Shown: positions 44,934 to 53,318 of the stretch, in pieces | Position numbering within the stretch: position 1 is the first letter of the stretch | Layout: every line of letters starts with the position of its first letter | Origin: Jiangella alkaliphila | GTDB lineage: Bacteria > Actinomycetota > Actinomycetes > Jiangellales > Jiangellaceae | Direction: 5' to 3' | Length of the DNA: 64,000 nucleotides | Assembly (NCBI RefSeq): GCF_900105925.1 | Contig: NZ_LT629791.1 | Location: 5,736,001-5,800,000 of the forward strand | Notes under the pieces: model-generated | The model's database searches: none | What the model saw: the letters and a program-made list of their open reading frames with translations, nothing else | Told to the model about the DNA's origin: nothing | Program-made: the position numbers and the translations under genes

Positions 44934-45350
44934 CCCCGAGCAGGAACGTGCCGCTGGTCCTCGATCGCCCCCGTTTCGTAGGACCAGCGGCACCCCCAAC
45001 ACGCGAACGACGACGCCCCGCCGACCGCGATGGCCGGAGAGGCGTCGTTGTGTCCGGGGCCTGTGATATGTCAGCCGCTGCACATTGCCTCCGGCGTTGT
45101 GGTTGGCGCGCATCTCGGTCCGCGGCTGCGCGACCTGCGTCTCCAGCTCGGTGACCCGCTTGCGGAGCCGTTCGTTCTCCGCGAGCACCGTCTTGAGCAC
45201 GGTGTCCTGGACGATGAGGGCGCCTTGTGCGGAGGTGACGACCATCTGGCCGGCCTCCGGACGCAGCTTCACCAGCGCGATGAAGAACCCGCCGACGCCG
45301 CCGATGCCGAACAGCACGCCCACGAAGGCGATGACGTCACTGGCGTCCAC
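44730..45350 (-). CDS. Small membrane/coiled-coil protein, C-terminal end uncertain
   Basis: GTG start (VDASDVIAFVG). One membrane helix (AFVGVLFGIGGVGGFFIALV) then a coiled coil (KTVLAENERLRKRVTELETQ). This layout is typical of phage or element proteins of holin/spanin size. After about 45060 the frame runs antisense through DUF4190 and past a hairpin (45011-45047) with poor composition, so the real protein is probably about 97 residues and a frameshift hides its stop. Overlaps the fragment upstream by 14 bases. Confidence 0.45.
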   Translation of the reverse strand: MDASDVIAFVGVLFGIGGVGGFFIALVKLRPEAGQMVVTSAQGALIVQDTVLKTVLAENERLRKRVTELETQVAQPRTEMRANHNAGGNVQRLTYHRPRTQRRLSGHRGRRGVVVRVLGVPLVLRNGGDRGPAARSCSGSGRGDDQQPGHQRCDADVAEHEPGDGQAAAADVRLLGPLQRDVAEDHGEDGADPEHPNDAQDEGRYG

Positions 45351-45591
45351 GGATCGGCCTCCTGATGAGGACAGAGATCCGCAGCGCGGCGCCGGCCGCG
45401 ACGAAGAACGAGAACGCCACCGCGATCGCGGCGTCCAGACCCCAGCCGAGCAGCTGCCCGAACAGCAGGCCGCGCGCCAGCACGACACAGGACAGCAGGA
45501 TTAGCCCGGCGCTTCGACGTCGCCGCGCGGCCCGCGCCGGGTGGTGGCCAACGGAAGTTGCACCCGCGGGGTGTGGGCGCGGGGGCGCACC
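45337..45591 (-). pseudogene. Membrane-helix fragment without start codon
   Basis: Minus strand GLILLSCVVLARGLLFGQLL and AIAVAFSFFVAAGAAL, two hydrophobic helices, then ISVLIRRPIRGRQ and stop. The frame opens after a stop at 45592-45594 without ATG/GTG/TTG before the first helix. Likely the tail of a small holin-like protein. Confidence 0.4.
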
Positions 45592-45633
45592 TCATGAACC
45601 ACAGCAGTGGACGCCGGTGCGGAGGGAGAAGCT

Positions 45634-46509
45634 ATGACTGCGGGAAACGCGCAAGAGGAGCACTGCGTCGTGGGTCAGCTGCAACTGTCGGTGCGAGTCA
45701 CTTCGGCGGATGTGGGCCTCGGCAGACCGGTGACGCGGTTCGAATGGCAGGTGGAATCAACGGATCCGGACCTACCCGGCACGATGTCCAAGGATCACCT
45801 CTACGAGTTAGCTGACCGCCAGCTGACCGGCCGGGAGGGGCTGCGCCTCCTGGCGCGCGCGCTGATCAGCGCCGGCGAGGACTTCCACGAAGCTGGGCAC
45901 GGTGACCTCAGATACCCGTTCTGGCTGGCGGCCATTGCCCACCGCCACCTCACCGACCTGACGGTCGTGGCCTGGACCGGGGTAAGCCCTACGGAGATCA
46001 TCACCGTCGGGATCCCCACCGACCGGTTCATGCTCGCCGTCGACCTCACCCGCGAAATCCTGCGCGCCTCAACACAGATGCAAGGCCCCGGCCTCCATGG
46101 GCCCGAGACCCTCTCCGTCCTTCAGGACTTCGCAGCCAGGGCAGACCGAGATGTCGCCGTCCCGGACCCCGGAGATCCGAACGGTCCGCCACTGTATGAG
46201 GGACCAGCCGGCGAGGCTCACCACCACCTCGCACCAGGCAGCTACGACGCGCACCTCCGCCACCACCCCGACCACGAACTCACCGTGTTCGTCGCCGAAG
46301 CGCCGATGACGGACGGCCTGATGGCAGCGGCCTACCGGCCCGTCGACGCCGACCAGAGGCCATCGACCTCGCCCGCCGACCCTCCGAGCGCGTCGCCGGG
46401 CAACGCCCGGCACCCCAACCCACCGGGGCAGCCCGGCGGCTGGACACCACGACCACCCACACCACCGCACGGCCCCGACCACACCGATCCCCCAGCACCC
46501 GGACTGTAG
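45634..46509 (+). CDS. Hypothetical element protein, paralogue of 36449
   Basis: 291 residues; GGAGGGAGAAGCT before ATG. Shares with 36449 the blocks HCVVGQLQLSV, SAGEDFHEAG, LRYPFWLAAIAHRHLTDL, EIITVGIPTDRFMLAV, PPLYEGPAGEAHH and the terminal PPAPGL behind a Pro-rich tail. Possible domain boundary at the Pro-rich region near residue 240. Function unknown; the two paralogues may mark two element copies. Confidence 0.65.
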   Translation: MTAGNAQEEHCVVGQLQLSVRVTSADVGLGRPVTRFEWQVESTDPDLPGTMSKDHLYELADRQLTGREGLRLLARALISAGEDFHEAGHGDLRYPFWLAAIAHRHLTDLTVVAWTGVSPTEIITVGIPTDRFMLAVDLTREILRASTQMQGPGLHGPETLSVLQDFAARADRDVAVPDPGDPNGPPLYEGPAGEAHHHLAPGSYDAHLRHHPDHELTVFVAEAPMTDGLMAAAYRPVDADQRPSTSPADPPSASPGNARHPNPPGQPGGWTPRPPTPPHGPDHTDPPAPGL

Positions 46510-46538
46510 GAGCGCCGGCGCCAGCTGTTTCAGCGAGG

Positions 46539-46813
46539 TCAGGCGAGTTCGATACTGGCCCAGATGCCCTCCGCGACGGCATCGGCGTCGCCGACCTGGA
46601 ACACGACCGTCTGCGCCGGCGCGAGCGCGGAAGCTCTGCCAGCTCGACGGCCTGCGGCCGGCCGCCGGCCTGCACGACATTCACGCCGACGGCCCGCCCC
46701 TCACCGGTCAGGGGAGGCGCGACATGTCGACGGTGCACAGCATGCTGGCCGGCCTCCTGGCACCACGTGAGCGGGCACTTGTCCGGCTCGGCGATACGGC
46801 CGCTCCCGGTCAT
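46539..46813 (-). pseudogene. Small zinc-finger-like protein gene with frameshift
   Basis: ATG overlaps the stop of the gene before. MTGSGRIAEPDKCPLTWCQE, AGQHAVHRRHVAPPLTG gives a C-x3-C ... H-x3-H pattern; then GVNVVQAGGRPQAVELAELP. From about 46630 the frame that looks right is another one (LAPAQTVVFQVGDADAVAEG, stop 46539). One indel separates them. Confidence 0.5.
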
Positions 46814-47019
46814 CGAACGAACTCCGCCTCGTAGCAGACCCGCAAGGCCACGAATGCGTGTTCGGCGTCGTCCACAGACTCGGCGGGCATGAGCTGTTCG
46901 AGTGCTGCATGAACGGCACCCTGGGCACCCGCGGGCGTCCAGTGGTCCCGCTGTGCGTCGGTGGCGATCTGGTTGAGCCGGTCAGCGATGGCGTGGATCT
47001 GTCGGGGCGTCAATACCAT
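46810..47019 (-). CDS. Small hypothetical helical protein
   Basis: 69 residues; GGAGGAAGGACC before ATG. MVLTPRQIHAIADRLNQIAT and VHAALEQLMPAESVDDAEHA: helical, acidic, no motif recognised. In a coupled four-gene minus-strand cluster. Confidence 0.55.
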   Translation of the reverse strand: MVLTPRQIHAIADRLNQIATDAQRDHWTPAGAQGAVHAALEQLMPAESVDDAEHAFVALRVCYEAEFVR

Positions 47020-47042
47020 GAGGGTCCTTCCTCCCTGTGAGA

Positions 47043-47267
47043 TCAGGCGAGCGACTGGACCGTGCAGCGCCAGCCATCAGCGGCCTCGGTCCACTCATCG
47101 AGCCGCGCAGAGCCGAGGTCATGCAGCGCGGCGTCGGCGCCGTCGGGTATGCGGGTGCTGCACGCCAGAGGGCGATCGGTGACCAACTCGCCACCCCCTA
47201 TGACGAACACGTGGTGCAGCACAGAGCCCGATCGCGACGAGGGCAGGATGAAGGCACCCAGAGTCAT
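47043..47267 (-). CDS. Small hypothetical protein
   Basis: 74 residues from MTLGAFILPSSRSGSVLHHV; the ATG overlaps the previous stop (ATGA). Beta-rich; FVIGGGELVTDRPLACSTRI. Not recognised. Confidence 0.5.
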   Translation of the reverse strand: MTLGAFILPSSRSGSVLHHVFVIGGGELVTDRPLACSTRIPDGADAALHDLGSARLDEWTEAADGWRCTVQSLA

Positions 47268-47551
47268 GTGCTGGTTGCCTCGCGTCGCGTGATGCTGCGC
47301 CGCCAATGCTCGGCCCAGCCGGACCACACGCACGGCCACGTCTCCCCACAGCTGGCACAGGTCGATGTGCGGTGCGGGATCCAACGACCTGCCGGCACGT
47401 GAGCTGTCCGCAGCGCTTCGGCGTAGGCGTCGATCCAGTTCGGCGAGCAGTCAACGAGAGAATGGCCCTGCACAAGGGCAGTGCACCCGGTCGTTGCAGT
47501 TGACGTCCTGGCCCGATCGGCGCACAGCGCGATGGCCTGCGTGTCCGTCAC
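47264..47551 (-). CDS. Small Cys-containing element protein, paralogue of 51553
   Basis: 95 residues, GTG after GGGAGCTGGA. ALVQGHSLVDCSPNWIDAYA and TCASCGETWPCVWSGWAEHW; the C-x2-C-x4-C block plus Trp matches CRRCDELWPCSSVAWADRW of the protein at 51553. Probable zinc-binding treble. First gene of the minus-strand cluster. Confidence 0.6.
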   Translation of the reverse strand: MTDTQAIALCADRARTSTATTGCTALVQGHSLVDCSPNWIDAYAEALRTAHVPAGRWIPHRTSTCASCGETWPCVWSGWAEHWRRSITRREATST

Positions 47552-47791
47552 TCCAGCTCCCAGGGTTGTCGGTAGTGGCGGCGCCCTGCCGGGGCTCTGG
47601 GCTCTCCCGGCAGGGCGCCAATAGCACGGGAGCCGCGAATGACGTGGATCACCTGTACCGTGGCCAAAAGTGAAGTCGAACGACGACCACCTAGCCACAG
47701 CACCAACGACGGGATTTTGTTGCAGAGTTGTCGCAGCGTCGCCGCTGACCAGGAACAACGCCGGCGAGAATTGTCAGGTGGGTGATTCGCA

Positions 47792-48922
47792 ATGCACACA
47801 AGGCGTCGCGGCTTCGCGCAGCGCCGGCGTGCGCGCGGATATAGCCAGGAGAGATTCGCAGCCGCCGCCAAGGTAGATCGCACCACCATTGCACGATGGG
47901 AAGCGGGCGAGACCGACCCACAGCCGTGGCTGCGGCCAACGCTCGCCCAACTTCTCGACGTCACCCTCGACCAACTCGATGACCTCTTGGTCAACCATGA
48001 ATCGGGTGCGCGCCGTCAGGCACCTCCGGTGCCATCGGTCGGTGACCGCTTCCACGAGCTACGCGATCGGATCCGCTCCGCAGCTGCCGTTGACGCCCAG
48101 GCCATCGACCTGCTCGCTGCCCAGGCCAACAACATCCGGCTGATGGATCGCATGCTCGGCGCCAGCGCTGCCGAGGCCCAGCTCAACGGGTATCTGGACG
48201 CCCTCCAGTCACTGAGGATGTTCAGCATCTCCCCGAACCAGCGGCGGCCCCTCGGCGGACTACACGCCCAGGCTGCCACCCTCGCAGGCTGGCAACGCCT
48301 TGACCGGCTCGACCTGCCCGCCGCCTGGCGGCACTACGAGGAGGCGAAGAACGCCGCGCGGGAGGCTGAGTCGACGACCGATCTCGCCCATTCGATGGCC
48401 GAACAGGCATACGTGCTCCGAGAGCTGGATGAGCCCGAGGCTGCACTACAGCTGGCAACCCATGCGCTGTCAGTCGCAGGGACCCGCGTGCCGTCGCTGA
48501 TGCGAGCATGGCTGCACGCCGCCGTCGGCGAGTTTCACGCGCACGTCGGCGATTGGTCAGCGAGCAGGCAGGCGTTCGACACGTCCGCTCAGCTGCTGCC
48601 AGCAGATCCGCGCGACCCGCTGCTGCCCTACGTGGTGCTGGGCGATGTCCACCTGGACCGGTGGTCCGGCGCAGCCATGGCCAAGCTGGGCGACACGGCC
48701 TCGATCGACCAACTGCATAGCGCGCTCGGCGGGCTAGACCAGACCTTCACCCGCGCCCGTGCCGGGATGCACGTCGACCTGGCTGGCGCTCTGTACGCGG
48801 CCGGCCGACACCAGGAAGCCCGCTCTGAGTTGGTCCACGCCAGCCACCTCGCGAACCGTATCGGGTCCGCTCGTCAGCGCAAACGTGCGCGCCAACTGAC
48901 GTCAGCGCTTGACGCTGCGTGA
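47792..48922 (+). CDS. XRE regulator with C-terminal TPR-like repeats
   Basis: 376 residues. N-terminal HTH: RARGYSQERFAAAAKVDRTT ... WLRPTLAQLLDVTLDQLDDL. The remainder is a helical solenoid (EQAYVLRELDEPEAALQLAT; LLPADPRDPLLPYVVLGDVH) as in Streptomyces XRE-TPR regulators, which sense small molecules or peptides. A NUDIX hydrolase gene converges with it, overlapping by about 20 bases. Upstream 240 bases hold no gene. Confidence 0.82.
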   Translation: MHTRRRGFAQRRRARGYSQERFAAAAKVDRTTIARWEAGETDPQPWLRPTLAQLLDVTLDQLDDLLVNHESGARRQAPPVPSVGDRFHELRDRIRSAAAVDAQAIDLLAAQANNIRLMDRMLGASAAEAQLNGYLDALQSLRMFSISPNQRRPLGGLHAQAATLAGWQRLDRLDLPAAWRHYEEAKNAAREAESTTDLAHSMAEQAYVLRELDEPEAALQLATHALSVAGTRVPSLMRAWLHAAVGEFHAHVGDWSASRQAFDTSAQLLPADPRDPLLPYVVLGDVHLDRWSGAAMAKLGDTASIDQLHSALGGLDQTFTRARAGMHVDLAGALYAAGRHQEARSELVHASHLANRIGSARQRKRARQLTSALDAA

Positions 48923-49465
48923 GGCCAGTAGATACAGCAGACCCACAAGGGATCCCCCACCCGCCACTTGCCCGTTAGTGATCATGGTCGGGATGTCCTC
49001 AAGGGGAATCCACGCGATTCGGCCGGCCTCTTCGCTGTCAGCCGGCTCACCGACACGTGACGCCGCCCTGACGACGTAGACCTCGTGACGCGCTGCGACC
49101 ATGCCGGGCATCGGCTCGAACACCACGAGCGGTTCGATGGGACCGTCGGGCCGCCAGCCGGTCTCTTCTTCCGTCTCACGCGCGGCAGTGTCGGCACCGG
49201 ACTCACCCTCCTCGATGACACCACCGGGAAGCTCCCACGCGACGGCATCCGGGACGAACCGGTGCCGGTAAAGCATCAGCACACAGTCCTCGTCATTGAG
49301 AACGACCGCAGCTGCGATCGGGCGCAGCCGCACGACGTGATGCCACCATCGGCTCCCGCCGGGCGGCTCGACGTCGACCTGGTCGAGACGCACCCAATGG
49401 TGTTCATAGAGCGTGCGCTCACTGTGAACTTTCCACCTTGGGACATCTCCGTGCTCCTCGCCCAT
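48902..49465 (-). CDS. NUDIX hydrolase
   Basis: 187 residues from MGEEHGDVPRWKV. Complete Nudix box G-x5-E-x7-R-E-x2-E-E-x-G in GGVIEEGESGADTAARETEE, with substrate-side strand RLRPIAAAVVLNDEDCVLML. ADP-ribose/nucleoside-diphosphate type hydrolase; substrate unknown. An intact counterpart to the broken NUDIX gene at 41461 but only distantly similar. Confidence 0.85.
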   Translation of the reverse strand: MGEEHGDVPRWKVHSERTLYEHHWVRLDQVDVEPPGGSRWWHHVVRLRPIAAAVVLNDEDCVLMLYRHRFVPDAVAWELPGGVIEEGESGADTAARETEEETGWRPDGPIEPLVVFEPMPGMVAARHEVYVVRAASRVGEPADSEEAGRIAWIPLEDIPTMITNGQVAGGGSLVGLLYLLASRSVKR

Positions 49466-49583
49466 GGTGCAGCAGGCTACGGGCAAGGGCGGATCGATAG
49501 TGCCAGCCTCGTCGATGCGAGCCTGGGTAGATCATCTGCGACCACCGCTGCAACGCTCCCGGCCGGGGCATGGCGGTATCCGC

Positions 49584-49645
49584 TTGACGCATACATAGTG
49601 GGAAGGAATCATGTTGGCACAACTCGCGCAATCTCGCGCAACGCC
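49584..49645 (+). promoter_or_regulatory. Promoter with 10-bp direct repeats
   Basis: TTGACG (49584-49589), 17-base spacer, AATCAT (49607-49612). Directly after, AACTCGCGCA and ATCTCGCGCA (49621-49640) follow in 10-base register. Related decamers GCGCAATCTG/ACGCAATCTC occur at 51401-51420, at the end of the XRE gene of the same operon. Confidence 0.55.
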
Positions 49646-49660
49646 CCGGAGGAGTGAGTC

Positions 49661-50029
49661 ATGCGCCTGCGTTTCATCGCCATCGACACCGGCAAGGACG
49701 GTTGTCCGACCCTCTACGCCACCGACCGAGACTCCTACGTCATCCAGGGCTGGCGGGTCGCCGACCCGACGGCTGTCGCCGGGCTGCAGCTCGGCGCCAA
49801 TGAGACCTGCATCGAGGTGCCCTCCCGGCTCCTCACTGCACTCGAGGTGCCCAAGGGTCCCGCCAGCACGGAGGTCCCGTATGTGACCACCCCGGCCGGG
49901 ACTTACGTGATCCGCGGTCCGGAGATCCTCGACGCCGAGACGCTGGCGCAGATGAACGTGCCCGGCCACGAGACCGCCGTCGAGGTACCGCGCGACCGGC
50001 TGGCGACCCTCGCCCGCGAGCTCGCATGA
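49661..50029 (+). CDS. Small protein with two internal repeats
   Basis: 122 residues; GGAGGAG before ATG. Two similar halves: SYVIQGWRVADPTAVAGLQL ... CIEVPSRLL and TYVIRGPEILDAETLAQMNV ... AVEVPRDRL. Frequently such proteins precede DUF6879 genes in actinobacteria; role unknown. Stop overlaps next start (ATGA). Confidence 0.65.
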   Translation: MRLRFIAIDTGKDGCPTLYATDRDSYVIQGWRVADPTAVAGLQLGANETCIEVPSRLLTALEVPKGPASTEVPYVTTPAGTYVIRGPEILDAETLAQMNVPGHETAVEVPRDRLATLARELA

Positions 50030-50556
50030 CCTGGCTCAGCAACGAGGAGCGGGCCGGCCTGTTCGACACCTTCGACTTCGACGCGTTCCACCTGGAGATG
50101 CGCGACGTCTACGTCGTCGAGGACGAGGTCGAGCCGCAACGCAAGTGGCGGGCCGGCGAGTGGACCGACGCCGAGGCGGCTGAGTGGTGGGAGCCGTGGC
50201 TGGCGAAGATGCGCCGTGCGTCGGCCACAGGCCGGACGGTGCGTCGGCTCCGGATCGTCACTGAGCCGATCAGCGATTACACCCGGTTCCTGTGGGAGGG
50301 CACCCGTTTCAACGTGTCCGCCGGCGAGGACGTGCGCTGGCTGCCGCGCGACCAGGTGCCGCCTGATGTCGTGCTGCCGCCGGAGGATCTGTGGCTGTTC
50401 GACGACGAGCGGCTGATCTTCAACCACTTCGACGAGGCCAGCCAATCCATGCGGATGGAGCGCGTCGACGACGCTGCGATGATCAAGTTCGTCGTCGCCG
50501 CCCGCGACCGGCTCTGGCCGCTCGCCGTCCGGCACGCCGAGTATCAGCCGAGGTGA
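50026..50556 (+). CDS. DUF6879 family protein
   Basis: 176 residues. LFDTFDFDAFHLEMRDVYVV, LRIVTEPISDYTRFLWEGT, FDDERLIFNHFDEASQ are typical of DUF6879, small cytoplasmic proteins always found beside DUF5753 XRE regulators in streptomycete-like bacteria. Expected to act with the regulator 12 bases downstream, perhaps as its antagonist. Confidence 0.82.
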   Translation: MTWLSNEERAGLFDTFDFDAFHLEMRDVYVVEDEVEPQRKWRAGEWTDAEAAEWWEPWLAKMRRASATGRTVRRLRIVTEPISDYTRFLWEGTRFNVSAGEDVRWLPRDQVPPDVVLPPEDLWLFDDERLIFNHFDEASQSMRMERVDDAAMIKFVVAARDRLWPLAVRHAEYQPR

Positions 50557-50568
50557 GATAGTCGCACG

Positions 50569-51411
50569 ATGTCCGGTGAGGTCCAGCAGGCGCGGCAGGC
50601 GATGGGCGCCCGCCTGCGCGAGCTGCGCCACGACGCGGGCCTCACCGGCCGGGCGCTCGCCCAGCTGGCCGGCTGGCACCCGGCGAAGGTGTCCCGGCTG
50701 GAGTACGGCAAACAGGCGCCCTCAGAGCCCGACCTGCGCACGTGGTGCCAGCACTGCCGCGCCGACGACCAGGCCGCGGACCTGATCGCGACACTGCGCA
50801 ACATCGAGGCCGCGTACCTGGAGTGGAAGCAGCAGTTACGCACAGGGATGCGCCGCAAGCAGAAGGCATCGTTCCCGCTCTACGAGCAGGCGTCCCTCGT
50901 GCGGGCCTACGAGCCGGCACTGATCCCCGGCTTGCTGCAGACCGCGGCCTACGCCCACGCGATCATGGGCCCGTACATCGACCTCCTACAGATCCCCGAC
51001 GACCGGGCCGAGGCCGTCCCGGCGCGGATGGAGCGCCAGCGGCTGCTGTACGAGGGCGGCCGGCGGTTCCAGTTCGTGCTCGAGGAGGCAACGCTGCGCA
51101 CCGTCGTCGGCGACCCTGAGGTGATGCTCGGCCAGCTCGACCGTGTCCTGGCCATCGTGTCCCTGCACCGGGTGAGCGTCGGCATCGTGCCCGAGCTCAG
51201 CGCGCGGGTGATCTGGCCGGCCGAAGGGTTCCTGATCTTCGACGGGTCCACCGTCCAGGTCGAGACCGTGTCGGCCCAGCTGACCATCACCCAACCGCGC
51301 GAGGTCGCCTTCTACCTGGAGACCTTTCGCCGGCTCCAGCTGTCGGCCCGGTACGGCGAGGACGCCCGTGAGCTGATCGCTCACGCGGTCAAGGCGCTTC
51401 GCGCAATCTGA
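50569..51411 (+). CDS. XRE regulator with DUF5753 sensor domain
   Basis: 280 residues. HTH: RLRELRHDAGLTGRALAQLA, WHPAKVSRLEYGKQAPSEPD. DUF5753: LYEQASLVRAYEPALIPGLL, MERQRLLYEGGRRFQFVLEE, VSVGIVPELSARVIWPAEGF. WhiJ-like regulators of this class control development or act with DUF397/DUF6879 partners. Decamer repeats at both ends of the operon are candidate binding sites. Confidence 0.88.
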   Translation: MSGEVQQARQAMGARLRELRHDAGLTGRALAQLAGWHPAKVSRLEYGKQAPSEPDLRTWCQHCRADDQAADLIATLRNIEAAYLEWKQQLRTGMRRKQKASFPLYEQASLVRAYEPALIPGLLQTAAYAHAIMGPYIDLLQIPDDRAEAVPARMERQRLLYEGGRRFQFVLEEATLRTVVGDPEVMLGQLDRVLAIVSLHRVSVGIVPELSARVIWPAEGFLIFDGSTVQVETVSAQLTITQPREVAFYLETFRRLQLSARYGEDARELIAHAVKALRAI

Positions 51412-51552
51412 CGCAATCTCCTGGATCGGCCCTCCACGACGCACCTAGCGTCGGGGTCCACAGGGGCCCTGCTGCCGCCGGTCCGGCCGCCACTCACGTG
51501 GCCGGACTGGCGCCAGCGTTCCCCGGATCGCCGCCGATCGACGGAGGACCCG

Positions 51553-51777
51553 ATGTTGTTCACCGCTCGTGTGCACGGACACGGGCTCGTCGACTGGACG
51601 CCCGAGAAGGTCGACGCTCACGCGGCCGAGCTCCTCGCCACCCACCAGCAGGGCCGCCGGCTGCACAGATCCGCTCGATGCCGCCGCTGCGACGAACTAT
51701 GGCCGTGCAGCTCCGTCGCCTGGGCGGACCGATGGCAGCGGCGCGCTGCCGACACCCCCGGGGCGGCACGGCGGTGA
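51553..51777 (+). CDS. Small Cys-containing element protein
   Basis: 74 residues; GGAGGACCCG before ATG. HGHGLVDWTPEKVDAHAAEL and CRRCDELWPCSSVAWADRW; paralogue of 47264-47551. Probable zinc site C-x2-C-x4-C. Confidence 0.6.
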   Translation: MLFTARVHGHGLVDWTPEKVDAHAAELLATHQQGRRLHRSARCRRCDELWPCSSVAWADRWQRRAADTPGAARR

Positions 51778-51872
51778 GCGCCGACAGCCTCGCCGTCGTC
51801 CTCGTGTTGCCGGCGCTGTGGGGTGTCTGCCTGCTCATCGATCGCCTCCGAACGCGGCGAGGTGCGCGATGA
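51774..51872 (+). CDS. Tiny single-helix membrane protein
   Basis: 32 residues, GTG overlapping the stop before (GTGA) and ATGA overlap with the next gene. VSADSLAVVLVLPALWGVCL then a basic RLRTRRGAR end: one membrane helix. Coupling to both neighbours is the main evidence that it is real. Confidence 0.5.
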   Translation: MSADSLAVVLVLPALWGVCLLIDRLRTRRGAR

Positions 51873-52321
51873 GCCTCGCGGATGACCGCGGTGCTGACCT
51901 GCTGAGCGTCGGCGACAGCGCGCAGTTGTTCGTCGACGCCAGGCCCTGGACAGTCCGCAGGATCGCCGATCAACAAGTGCGCGTCGCGGTGCTCGAGCAA
52001 GTGGAGCGCGGCAATCTAATCCTGGAGCGCAGAGTGCGCGTCGACGTGCCGCGTCGGCACCGCCATGCGATCACGCGCGAGCTGGCACGCCAGAGCGCCG
52101 ATCCCGTGGCCGACTTCGGGGGGCGTGCGCGTGCGATCCGGGTTGAGCGGCGACCTGAGCCTCAACGACCTCGCCCAGCTCACCGGCATGGCCAGCTCAC
52201 ACCTCAGTCGCCGTGGCGGCTTGTGAACCCTGACTCATTGACGGCCTCGAGCCTTCCAGTGCTGCGGTTCTCCTGTCTGTTGGCCACTCGACTTCGGATT
52301 GAGCTCGGGAGCGGCCGGTGA
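51869..52321 (+). CDS. Hypothetical protein, probably damaged C-terminus
   Basis: Starts MSLADDRGADLLSVGDSAQL; first ~85 residues look genuine (RPWTVRRIADQQVRVAVLEQ). After about 52120 the better-looking frame is another one, SGDLSLNDLAQLTGMASSHL ending 52224, a helix-turn-helix piece. Suggests a frameshift joining an N-terminal domain and an HTH domain. Confidence 0.4.
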   Translation: MSLADDRGADLLSVGDSAQLFVDARPWTVRRIADQQVRVAVLEQVERGNLILERRVRVDVPRRHRHAITRELARQSADPVADFGGRARAIRVERRPEPQRPRPAHRHGQLTPQSPWRLVNPDSLTASSLPVLRFSCLLATRLRIELGSGR

Positions 52322-52552
52322 CCGCTCAGGATCCGCGAATCCATCCAGCGGCTTCAGACTCCGGCCTATCGGGCGTACTGCCCGCGCTGCAGGAAGTCCG
52401 GTCGTACGTTCTCGTCGTACGGTCACGCCGAACAGGCCGCCCAGGGTCACGCGGATAAGCACGACCACATCACGCATGTGATCGACCAGTACGGCATCCG
52501 CATTGTGGGGTCGATGCGGCGGCGGGGCGACGGGGAAGCTGCGGGGCTGTGA
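52322..52552 (+). pseudogene. Zinc-ribbon protein fragment lacking a start
   Basis: IQRLQTPAYRAYCPRCRKSG, YGHAEQAAQGHADKHDHITH: C-x2-C and a run of His, typical of tiny zinc proteins on actinobacterial elements. No start codon after the preceding in-frame stop. Between 52553 and 52897 no gene is seen. Confidence 0.45.
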
Positions 52553-52897
52553 CCAGCCATAGTCATTCGGCCCGGCGTGCGGGTCACCAGGTGTTCCTTC
52601 GGGTCCCCGTCTCACCCCGGAAGAGGCTTGCACAGGTCCGCCGTGAATGTCTTCGCCGGCCGTTGTGTCCGGGCACGTTGAGCGAGCTCTGGGGTCGCGG
52701 TGATGTCCTGCGTGCTCGTCAGCGCGCTCGAGCGCAACGCATCGCGCAACGTCAGGACGCCGGCCATCGCGTTCGCAGCTCGATCGCGTGCGCCACGGGT
52801 AGTGCGCGCTCTCTCTCCCAGGCCGATTCGAGCCTGTCCCTTCGGGCAGAAGGCGTTCGAGGTCCGATGCCTCGCCGGTGCCCGGTGGAGACAACTG

Positions 52898-53146
52898 ATG
52901 ATTGATCGCGATGCCCCGGGCTACCACTACCAGCAGGTGGCTGACCTGCTTCGGGACCGGATGCTCGTGGGTAACCTGAGCAAGAAACGGCGGCTGCCCA
53001 GCCAGCCCGCCCTTGCCCGCGAGTACCGCACCTCGGTGGACACGGTCCGGCGCGCGGTTGCCGTGCTCCGGGAAGAAGGCATCGTCACTGTTGTTCACGG
53101 CCGCGGGATGTTTGGGCCCGAGGTTGAGGACCGCGGTGAGGAGTAG
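52898..53146 (+). CDS. Small GntR-type winged-helix regulator
   Basis: 82 residues; GGTGGAGACAACTG before ATG. YHYQQVADLLRDRMLVGN, RLPSQPALAREYRTSVDTVR, IVTVVHGRGMFGPE. Third stand-alone GntR domain in the region; likely regulator of the transfer genes beside it (relaxase on the opposite strand). Confidence 0.83.
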   Translation: MIDRDAPGYHYQQVADLLRDRMLVGNLSKKRRLPSQPALAREYRTSVDTVRRAVAVLREEGIVTVVHGRGMFGPEVEDRGEE

Positions 53147-53318
53147 GACCGAGTCGGGTGTTCGCCGAGGTGCGCAAGGAGAAGCGACGTGCCAGGTCGT
53201 AGCTGGCTGGCCTGGTATGGCGCAGGCGCAGGCGCTGGCTGGCGGGGACCTTGGTGAGACTCGACCCGCACTGGTCATAGTGATCAATTGGGCAGCCCTG
53301 GTGGCGCCGTGTCTGCGG

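Noticed and set aside
45011..45047. Hairpin CGACGCC/GGCGTCG as a terminator
   Set aside because: Only 7-8 bp with a 23-base loop; kept only as a hint about the uncertain gene end nearby.
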